Source: Elsinoe arachidis (lineage: Eukaryota; Ascomycota; Dothideomycetes; Myriangiales; Elsinoaceae). From it: a stretch of DNA of 64,000 nucleotides. The stretch is from contig JAAPAX010000009.1 of NCBI GenBank assembly GCA_013372555.1, positions 744,001 to 808,000 on the forward strand, written 5' to 3'. The notes under the pieces are model-generated. The model was not told the origin of the DNA, did no database searches, and was given only the letters and a program-made list of their open reading frames with translations. This document shows positions 49,742 through 58,521 of the stretch, piece after piece; positions within the stretch are counted from its first letter, which is position 1; each line of letters starts with the position of its first letter. The position numbers were made by a program, and so were the translations under genes.

Positions 49742-49785
49742 CTTCGCGGTAAGTCCGAAGATGCCCTTAAATCCGAAGCCATTAT
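49742..49785. promoter_or_regulatory. Host remnant between copia X and Y, with a candidate 5' splice donor
   Basis: 44 bp of host DNA between the end of the X duplication and the Y LTR. It contains GCG|GTAAGT at 49746-49754, a consensus fungal donor on the plus strand. It ends with ATTAT, the left copy of the Y target duplication. It is the middle piece of the split divergent promoter/5' leader. Confidence 0.65.
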
Positions 49786-50046
49786 TGTTAACTTGTGTGT
49801 GGGGAGGAAAACGGATTAATTACTACCTAACCCACCAAAAGTTAGTAGACTATAACTATATAAATACTTAACCTGTTAAACTAAGAGATAACTAAATTAA
49901 TAGAACTCCTTGATAGTAACAGATTAAGACAAGAACTACCCAATTTAATTATAAATTAGTAAAGCTGTTAAAGAGTGCTTAGTTTAGCCTTAGGTAAACT
50001 AAATTAGGGTCCTTCTTGGCGCCCTTAGCCTATACCTCGGTTGATA
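49786..50046 (-). repeat. 3' LTR of copia Y
   Basis: 261 bp; direct repeat of 55164-55424 with RIP-type differences. Confidence 0.92.
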
Positions 50047-53000
50047 TACCCCTTTACTAAATAGCTGTAAGGCTGTTATAGCTAGTTAGTAGACTACTAA
50101 CTCGAGGGATAGCTATTGTAAGAATGCCCTATGCCTTCTAGGAGGCAATAACTTAGTAAGGCTATTAGCTAGTGTATTAGCTAATAGAGTCTATGTTATA
50201 GAGATAGGTCTAGTTTAGCTAACTTCTTGCCTTAGCCAGTGATAATAGATATTAACATAACAAAGGCGTGTGTTAAGCTTCTCTATTAGATTAGTAACAA
50301 GGCTAATAGTCTACTAGTTGTCGCACTAAATACTAATATACTTCAGGGGATAGATAGAGGCTATAAGCCTCCTTTACTACATGGCTTGTTTAGTGGTTTC
50401 TGTAAGAGTAAGTAGTTTAGCCTCTGTGCTTAATGTTGTAACTATAGGCTGTTTAGTAGCCTTCTAGTTAATAGAGCCTTAGAACATCTTAAAGATATAT
50501 CCTTAAAGACTCTTCCTTAAATAGTAACTTCTAAAGCTAGCATCTAATAAGGCTTAGAAGATTAGTAGTAGTATTAAACTATTAAAGTAGAGGGCTAGAT
50601 CTCTAGTCTTATAGAGATACTAAATAACTCTATTTACTAGCCTCTAGTATGTTAGTAAAGAGTTTATTAGATGCTCTGATAATCTAGAGGTAGCAAAGGC
50701 TATATTAGGCCTTATAATAACTACTATAAAGTTAATGGATCCTACCTTCTGCTAATAGAGGTAGATCTCTTAAGGTGAAGCTTAGCCTTTATTAGGCTAG
50801 AGCATCTCTACTAGTAATAGTGTCGACACTAGCCTTATTAGTTTAGTGATAAACTTGGTGTACATCTGCTGCATATACTAGGCTTAGCTTAGCTATAGCC
50901 TCTTAGTTGCTCTATCCCTTGTAACTTGGATAGCTAGAAACCAGCTTAGATCCCTAAGTACCTTTATCTTATACTTAGCATAGAGGGCTATAATAACTAC
51001 ATTAGCCTTCTCCTTGTGCTTCTTAAGGTATATGATAGTAATATTATCTATAAAGAAGAAGATTATTACCTCTAAGGTTAGCTAGAGGTATAGAGCCTTA
51101 GGGGCCTAAGTAAATCTAAGGTTCCTTAGAGTAGTAGTGAATTCTACATACTAGAGAGCTAGAGCTTGTTTAAGGCTATATAGAGCCTTGTTAAGCAAGA
51201 GGATAGCCTCTAATAGAGCGATACTAGAATAGTCCTTCCTTAGCTCCTCTAGGATAAGCTTAAATCTAGAGGGGATTATATAGTAGATAATCTTATTAAT
51301 AGAGCTATTAACATAGGCATTAACAACATCCATCTAAACAGCCTCTATGTCCTTATAAGCAAGAATAGCTATAAGCATTCTAAAGACCTTAGTAGCTAGA
51401 GTTACTATATAGGTTTCTAACTCTGTAGATTAGAGGTTACCTCTTATATAGAGCTTTACTTTGTGCTTTGTAACCTCTCCTTTATTATTAACTTTGTATA
51501 TAAACACCTATATTAATAGAACTAGCTTGCTAGTTACTTAAGCAGCAAGTATAATAGTCTATGTGTGCTTCTTGTAGAGAGTAAGTAATTTAGCCTTTAT
51601 AGCCTACTAGAATTGCTTCTTATAAGAATAAGTCTTAAGTTCCTTTATATTAGTAGATAGTAGAGAGAGATTATCCCTTAGTTCTAACTAAGGCTAAATT
51701 AGCCTTATTACTAGGTAAGCATTAAATGCTTAGTAACCTCTCCTTTATTATTAACTTTGTATATAAACACCTATATTAATAGAACTAGCTTGCTAGTTAC
51801 TTAAGCAGCAAGTATAATAGTCTATGTGTGCTTCTTGTAGAGAGTAAGTAATTTAGCCTTTATAGCCTACTAGAATTGCTTCTTATAAGAATAAGTCTTA
51901 AGTTCCTTTATATTAGTAGATAGTAGAGAGAGATTATCCCTTAGTTCTAACTAAGGCTAAATTAGCCTTATTACTAGGTAAGCATTAAATGCTTAGTAAT
52001 ATCTATAGGCTATCTCTAGCTATACTAGAGTAGCAATATATGCTTATCTCCTTAGTTTCCTTGTTCTCCTTGTAGTAAGGATATACTTAGGAAGTAGGTT
52101 AGCTAACCTTGTAGCAATTCTCTAAGGGGGTTATTTATGTTAAACTTTAGCTAACTCTTTAGCTTGAACTTCTGTTCTGTGATAATTAGACTTAGCCTTA
52201 GCCTCTAGTAGAGGTAATAGCTATATAACTATAGAAGGTAGAGAAGCTAGAGTATTAAAGAATTGCTCTAGTAATGTCACTTCCTAGATCTAAGCCGGGC
52301 TTAAATCTAGAGTTAGTGACTATAATAATACACTATAATTATCCAGTAGAGGTAATAGAGCCTATTAAACTTCGTAGATCTAAGCTAGGCTTAGATCTAG
52401 AGTTAGCTATAATAAAAGACTATAATTATTTAGCCCCTTAGTTAGCTAAACTAGATCCTGAACTAGATACTAAACTAGATGCTAAACTAGATGCTAAACT
52501 AGATGTTATTGTTCAGGTTGTACCTTAGGCACCCCTTTAGCTTAAGCTTCGTGCTCTTTAACCTCCTATAGAAGTCTTAGTAAATTAAGTAATCCAATAG
52601 GCCTAGGCTATAGTTATTCTTCTAGCTTGTAGAACTAAGTCTTATTAAACCTGACATCCCTTGTTCTAAGGATCTTCTTCGTGGCTAGTATATAGATCCT
52701 GAAGATGTTAGTTAAGTTATAGCTAACTAGATATCTAATATAAGCCCTTAGAGTAAGCTTATTACTACTTATAACATGCTTATCTAAGGCATAGGCCTTA
52801 TATTTAAGTAGCCTAAGATAGAACATAGATAGAGGGCATCCATGAACTAGCTTAAAGAGAGTCTTCTAGTTAAGCTTCTTAAGAGGTGTTCTGTTTATTA
52901 GATAGGCTACTAATCTATACAGTTTAGGGTGTAGTTCCTTTAGGAGATTAGCAAAGATAGTAATTGCTCTTGCTCTCCTTAATAGTATTACTCTAATCCT

Positions 53001-54160
53001 CTTACTATAACTATTCTATGTAGGAGTATAGGGAGTAGATAGCTCACGCTAAATGCCTTTACTATCAAGGAAGATAGTAAATCTAAGGCTAAAGGTATCC
53101 TTATTGTCGCTCCTAATAAATCTAATCTTAAAGCTAAGATTAGTCTTAATGTAGATAATTATCTTAATAGCAATTTTATTAAGCTTATATCTATAAGCAT
53201 AACTAGTAACTAGATTATAGTTAGTTATTCTACAGGTAAAGTGACTTATATATCTTGCCTTATTAAAGCTAGTGAATCTGTTAATAATAATGTTAAAGGT
53301 GGTTCTCTTAAAGAGCTTTGTTATAGCAATTTCAGTATTAGGGCTCCTTAATATAAGCTACTAAGTATTAGATAGCTTATAAGTCTAACATAGAGACCTA
53401 AGATAGATTAGTTAAGCTAAGTTAGACTTAGTTAGAGTTAGTTCACTACTAACTATAACAGCTAGAAGGTAATTAATAGACTCTATACTTAGGTAGCCTA
53501 TAACTTTATACTAAGATTAATTAGTCCTTGTAATAACTAAGGTAAATACTAATAGGTAAGGATCTTTATTACCCCTTAATGCTATAGTAGTAATATAGGG
53601 AGTCTTAGAGTTATCCTTAAGCATGTATTAGTTATGTTTTAGTGTAACTAAGAAGAGCACTCTTCCTTTATAACTAATCTCTATAGTCTAAGTGTTTTAA
53701 TAGACTCTACTATTAACAAACCTCCTAAGGCTAACTAGATTAGTTATGATTAATAGCACATAGGCTACACGAGTAAGATAGATAGTTACTAGCTGTCTCT
53801 TGTAGATAGCTGTAATATTAATAGTTCTCTAGCTCTTAATCTTAAGTGAAGAGTTACTATAGAATAGCTTCTTATAAGGTTCTACAATTCTAGTAACCTT
53901 ATATCTGTCCTTTATAGTGTAATTGCAGATGTGATTAGTTGCTCTAGAATCTAGTATCTATAAGCTTAAGATGTTGCTAGTGGCTAAGATAAATACTAAG
54001 TGTAATCTAATAGTTATAGCTGTGTTAATTAGCACTAGTAGGGATAACCCCTTCTAATAGTTAGCTTCCTTTATAAGGGCAGCTTTAACCTTATCCCTTA
54101 AGGCCTTATTATTTAGCCTTTGCTTAACCTCTTTAAGGGTTTGTTAGTTTAGTAACTACC
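50047..54160 (-). pseudogene. pol of copia Y: integrase, RT, RNase H
   Basis: Minus-strand motifs: an integrase C-terminal piece at 52635-52826 (LTRAYIRYLVSY-like LRAYIRYLVSYNLTN, then ILRTRDVRF); the RT start at 51151-51333 (MDVVNAYVNSSINKIIYYI .. LLLNKALYSLKQA); the RT catalytic box near 51025-51070 (IIFFFIDNITIIYL); and RNase H near 50250-50480. It is the same order as in copia X. Broken by stops and by the tandem duplication at 51471-51996. Confidence 0.82.
51471..51996. repeat. Perfect 263-bp tandem duplication inside copia Y
   Basis: 51471-51733 and 51734-51996 read identically base for base, with GTAA at each junction. Copia X has a single copy at the corresponding place (near 26900-27150). 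Confidence 0.9.
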
Positions 54161-55163
54161 TCTCTAGCCTAAGGTGCTTATTTAGATAGTAACACTTGCT
54201 CTACCTATGCCTCTTCTAGTACACACATTTAGGCTCCCTAGGGGGACTAGGCCTCTCTTTATAAGAGTCCTTAGTAGCTACAGGGAATGCTATTGCTCCC
54301 TTGCTAGCCTTTATAGTAGTGTATAGCTTATATAACTTGTAGAACTGTCTAAACTTAGTAATAAGTTTAAGCATAGTTAGTAGAGTTAGTGAATCTAGAT
54401 TAATAAGATATTTGTTAGTAAATGCTAGCTTAGTCTTTAAGATTAATAAGAGGAAGTCCCTCTAAGGCCTTAATCCTTAAGCTTCTAGAAGGTTGTAATT
54501 TCTAGCCTTATCTATAACCTCTTTCTATTGCTAGAGCTAGTAATCTATGTTCTATAAGGAAGAGCTAGATAGCTACTTCCTCTAGAGAGCTTTAACCTTA
54601 AGCTAAACAGCTGTATTAGATGGAGTAAATCTGTTCTTTAATGCTCTAAGGATAGCCTATAGATAAGGATCTCCTTCTAGCTAGATAACAGTAAGGACTT
54701 ATAGTGCAATTAATGACTAGATAAGGCTTATAAGATCTGCTAAGGCCTTAAGCTACTTGTTATGCTATGCTTGTTCCTCCTTGTATATCTAGAAGAGTGC
54801 TAAGAAGTTAGTGTTTGCTACCTCTAGCCTTTAAGGCTTAGGGAGTTCTTCTAGTTTAACTATCTCCTAAGGGTTAACAAGGTGCTAGATCTTAGTATTT
54901 AAAGCTCTTGTCTTAATGATATATAGCCAGCTAGCCTATTCAGCTGATATAGCAAGAATAATAGGTGTTCTAGCTGTTAAGGTGTTAGTCTCTATAGTTG
55001 TTTATCTCTTTGTTAACACCTAAATCCTATAGTTATAGATAAGGCAGTACTTGACAGATTCTAATGCTTAAAAAGCGAGATAATAGAGAGTGAACTAATG
55101 AAGTAGGTAGAGAAGCAACTAAATGAACTGCTTATGCAGGGGTAGTTATACCGGGCTTATAAC
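54161..55163 (-). pseudogene. gag and leader of copia Y
   Basis: The minus-strand zinc-knuckle region lies near 54180-54240 (KCYYLNKHL after the Cys/His positions), with the gag body at 54250-54900 and the leader next to the LTR. Several stops. Parallels copia X 41810-42418 plus 49111-49476. Confidence 0.65.
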
Positions 55164-55424
55164 TGTTGACTTGTGTATAGGGAGGAAAACGGATTAATTA
55201 CTGCCTAACCCACCAAAAGTTGGTAGACTGTAACTACATAAATACTTAACCTGTTGAACTAAGAGATAACTAAATCAATAGAACTCCTTGATAGTAACAG
55301 ATTAAGACAAGAACTACCCAATTTGATCATGAATTGGTAAAGCTGTTAAAGAGTGCTCAGTTCAGCCTTGGGTGAACTGAATCAGGGTCCTTCTTGGCGC
55401 CCTCAGCCTATACCTCGGTTGACA
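55164..55424 (-). repeat. 5' LTR of copia Y
   Basis: 261 bp, nearly unmutated: CA and TG are kept and the ends are TGTTGAC..GGTTGACA. It ends 63 bp before the start codon of the metaxin-like gene, so it could supply promoter elements to it. Confidence 0.92.
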
Positions 55425-55429
55425 ATCAT

Positions 55430-55487
55430 TTCTTTGCATGTGTTTCTGTGCAGCCATGCCCTCGCCTACACATGCTTACCATGGACG
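55430..55487 (+). promoter_or_regulatory. Right fragment of split promoter / 5' leader, with candidate splice acceptor
   Basis: 58 bp of host DNA between the Y duplication and the ATG at 55488. TTTCTGTGCAG at 55443-55453 fits a fungal 3' splice site. Several out-of-frame ATGs (for example 55456 and 55481) precede the chosen start. Confidence 0.5.
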
Positions 55488-56538
55488 ATGCCCAACGATG
55501 ACAGCTCCACCACCGCTAATGCGTCCTCATCATCTGTTCAGGTCTCTCGCAAGGCCCACGGAAGCTGGACCGACGTCTTTGCGCTCCCGCGACCCTTGAG
55601 AGAGCTCTTCTCCAAATTTCCTCTCATCACCTATGCCGCCAACGAACTACCGTCGCGAAGTCCTAGACATCAAGATAAGCATGCGCTATACATATTCGCG
55701 ACTCCCGAAGGCGCGAAGAACAACGAGCCCTCCTACAATCCGACTTGCTTGAAATGGCAAACCTACCTAAAGCTCCGCGGCATTGACTTTGTCCCCATCG
55801 CATCCAACAACCACGCCTCACCCAGCGGCTCTCTGCCTTTCATTCTACCAGCGCCTACGCAATCCCAAAGTAGCAAGACCTCCTCCTCTTCGCCCATCCC
55901 GACCTCGAAAATCCGCCGCTGGGTCGACGACCAACTCCCTTCCTCCCCGGCCCAAAGCAGCATGAAAGAAGACATCTACCTCTCCCTCCTCGACCACCGC
56001 CTGCGCCGCGCATGGGTAAGTCACCCTCTTCCCCCTGTCCACTACCTTCCCTGCCCCTAATTCCTCCCTCCCGGTCCCACATACTAACTTCCCTGCTTAG
56101 CTCCACCAACTCTACCTCACCCCCTCCAACACCCCCCTCCTCACCTACCTCTACTGCCACACCTCCCTCTCCCCTCTCATCACCCACTCCGCCCTCTCCT
56201 CCCTCCGCGCCGCCGCCTCCGACGAGATCTCCAAATCCAGTCCCACATCCACCATCTCCGAAACCGCCCTGCAAGAAGAAGGATGCGCCGCCCTGGACGC
56301 GCTGGATGAGTTGCTTGGTAAAGATGAGTGGTTCTTTGGCGCGAAAGAGCCGGGGGTGTTTGATGCGGCGGTGTTTGCTTATACGCATTTGTTGCTTGAG
56401 GAGGAGTTGGGTGGTGAGGAAGGCGATGGAGAAGGGCAGGGGTGGGGGTGGAATGGACTCGGGGGATATCTCAAGGGGAAGCGGGGGTTGGTGGGGCATA
56501 GGAGGAGGGTGTGGAGGAGGGCGTATGGGGGGAGATGA
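55488..56538 (+). CDS. Metaxin / SAM-complex-like protein (GST-fold, mitochondrial outer membrane)
   Basis: Two exons, 55488-56015 and 56101-56538, give 321 residues. The 85-nt intron has GTAAGT, a TACTAAC branch site and TAG, and joins ..LRRAW to LHQLYLTP.. in phase 0. The N-terminal part (LRELFSKFPLITYAANELP, then CLKWQTYLKLRGIDF, then NNHASPSGSLPFILP) resembles fungal metaxin/Sam35-Tom37 proteins. The C-terminal part has the GST-C-like segment ALDELLGKDEWFFG..PGVFDAAVFAYTHLLL. Such proteins help insert beta-barrel proteins into the mitochondrial outer membrane. The start is the first Met in frame that lies outside the LTR. The frame itself stays open into the copia Y LTR back to 55353. It was originally divergent from the DUF1992 gene. 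Confidence 0.82.
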
Positions 56539-56765
56539 TGAGAGCGGAGGGGGGATGGGATGGGAAGGCACATAAGGGACGAGTGAGGGAGGGAGGGAGC
56601 ATTGGGAAAGGAAAGAGGCAGCAGGGCAGAGGTTTGGTACAGGATAAGCATTCAGACCACCAGGTTTGATCGTATACATCGTCATCGTCAGCAAGACACT
56701 CCCATTCCCCTCTCGTCAACACCACGCTATGCTCCCCTCCCCCTCGCCCTCCAAGCATGAACACC
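56539..56765. other. Short spacer between convergent genes
   Basis: 227 bp between the stop codons of the metaxin-like and carbonic anhydrase genes. It must hold both 3' ends. The left part is G-rich on the plus strand (GGAGGGAGGGAGC). Confidence 0.6.
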
Positions 56766-57463
56766 CTACTGCTCCACAGCAAAAACATCAAACTTCCTCC
56801 CCCTCACATCCTCCTCCTCCTCGCCATCCAAAGTCTCCAACTTCCCCTGCTTCAAATCATAAATCAACCCATGCAACTGCAGTCCCCTCTTCCTCACAGC
56901 CTCAATCACCGTGGGGTTCATCTTCAGCACTTCCAGACTGTTCAACACATTCAACTCGCTCAGCTTCCTCACCTTCTCGTCCCCCGCCGCCTCGAGCTCC
57001 TTCCCGTGTTCGAACCGCAATTGCTTAATAGGCTGCAACCACATGTCCAACACGCCCAGGCTCTTGTTGGCTAACGCAGCCTGCACGCCGCCGCAGCTCG
57101 TGTGCCCGCAGACAACAGCGTGTTCGACCTTGAGGTGCGCGACGGCGAACTCGATGACAGAGAGCGAGGAGAGGTCAGAGGGGGAGAGGACGTTGGCGAT
57201 GTTGCGGTGCACGAAGACGTCGCCTGGTTTCAGGTTGAGGATTTGTTCGGCGGGGATGCGGGAGTCGGAGCATCCGATCCAGAGGATCTTGGGGGATTGG
57301 CCTTTGGAGAGGTTCTCGAAGATGTGCGGGTCGTTCTTTTGTTGGATGGCGCGCCATTCGGCGTGGCCTGCTAGGGCGCGGGTGAAGGCGTCTGAAGGGA
57401 GGGTCAGGTGGGGGATGGGGAGAAGGAAGGGGAGGAGATACCATTGTTGGAGCCTGAGGTCAT
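56766..57463 (-). CDS. Beta-carbonic anhydrase
   Basis: Best model: exon 1 at 57463-57442, a 50-nt intron (57441-57392; GTATCT, CTGAC branch site, CAG) and exon 2 at 57391-56766, giving 215 residues starting MTSGSNNDAFTRALAGHAEW. Zinc ligands and the dyad are all present: Cys48 in IGCSDSR with Asp50/Arg52, and His104 and Cys107 in VVCGHTSCGG. The enzyme interconverts CO2 and bicarbonate to feed carboxylases and balance pH. The length fits fungal beta-class enzymes. An unspliced frame with an in-frame upstream Met (57641) gives a 291-residue form with an Arg-rich, acid-poor N-terminus, which could be a mitochondrial form. It converges on the metaxin-like gene, 227 bp between stop codons. Confidence 0.9.
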
Positions 57464-58521
57464 TCTGGCGAGAGTACGGCGGAACATGCGAGGTTGGAGG
57501 GATGGTGGTGTGCCGGGGTTTGTACTTGTACCGGGGAATTGGTCGCGGGGTGGGAGATGGGAACCGGCCGGTGACGGTCAATTGAGTGGTAGGTAGTCGG
57601 CGAAAAGACAAATTGGAGGGATAGAAAGATGTGGGAGTCACTGGCTATCTTCGGCGAGTGCTGTGCAACCTCGATCCCCAAGGCCGGTGCGAGGCTTGGT
57701 GGGACTGTCTGTCGAGCTCCAACCACGCTGGGCTAGCTTGGCCGGATCTTGTGTGATGAGCGTGATCAGTTGTGCTTGATTGCTTACGATCGGCTCAATG
57801 CCTGCACAAGACTGGTAGACTTGTCAAGGAAGCTTACGTTTCTGAATTGTTCCTGTAGATCGTTCTGGTTGTGATAAGCAAAGAAAAGTTGAGAGCTGTG
57901 GTGGGACCGAGAGGGGGAGCTTGGACGGTGGTTGTTGAAAAAAGGCTTCGGCTGGCAGGTGCCCCCGGAAAGTCTATCGCATTGCATCATAAGGAAGACG
58001 CTGTTGTTCGACGATATCAATCTGCATACTCGATACTGCTATCACCGTTGATTCGTGAGCTTTCAAGCTGGTATGATTTCTCCGCGGAGACAATTGCCCT
58101 CCACGCCCGAGAGAAGGAGAAGATACGCTCATCCCACGATGACGGCACAGGTCGGCACAGGTCCGAGTACCGAAATTCACTCAACCAGGGCTGGGTTCAG
58201 GTTGTTTAAACAAAACCCTGGGCCCGGTTCGGCCTGTGGTTGGTCAAGCATTCCAAGTCCTTGGGTCCAAATTTTGACCATCTCCGCATCGGCTGTGGAG
58301 AGGCTGCAAATCAAGGCATCCAACACGTTGGTTCAGACTTTAAGGGCCTGGATCATAGACATACGGTTCATTGATCGTCCTGATTGCTAGTCTTGCTTCA
58401 TCAATCGTGCGTGGGCCCATGACTTCGTGACATCGTCCATCGACACGTGCTGTTGACCGCCAAAGATGTGATATCTTGCCTATCGGAAATGCAAGGCCTC
58501 TCAACCTGCTGATGCTGTCTA
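57464..58521. other. Intergenic region between carbonic anhydrase and the F-box/WD40 gene
   Basis: About 1.06 kb holding the 5' flank of the carbonic anhydrase gene and the 3' flank of the F-box gene. Frames up to 112 codons on either strand overlap each other and have no recognisable motif. I see no RNA gene. Confidence 0.55.

Larger units (their letters stand above)
49786..55424 (-). mobile_element. Ty1/copia element Y, next to the metaxin-like gene
   Basis: The 261-bp LTRs (49786-50046 and 55164-55424) are flanked by ATTAT (left) and ATCAT (right), which differ by one CA-to-TA change. The element reads on the minus strand with gag at the right and RT/RNase H at the left. It is related to X but a separate insertion. 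It is less RIPed than X, and its right LTR is almost unmutated. It contains a 263-bp tandem duplication. Confidence 0.92.

Noticed and set aside
25210..55424. Horizontal transfer as the reason for the composition contrast
   Set aside because: The contrast is the CA/TG loss of RIP within recognisable retrotransposons; the flanking genes share normal composition and fungal introns.
56012..56575. 187-codon plus-strand frame over the second exon of the metaxin-like gene
   Set aside because: Runs through the intron in another frame and is Ser/Pro-rich low complexity. The spliced model gives a recognisable protein instead.
55855..56694. 279-codon minus-strand frame, rich in Pro and Gly
   Set aside because: Opposite the metaxin-like gene and crossing its intron. 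Its simple Pro/Gly composition reflects the GC-rich, biased coding strand, not a protein family.
57871..58209. 112-codon plus-strand frame between carbonic anhydrase and the F-box gene
   Set aside because: No motif, overlapped by minus-strand frames of similar size, and lying in the expected flanks of two genes.
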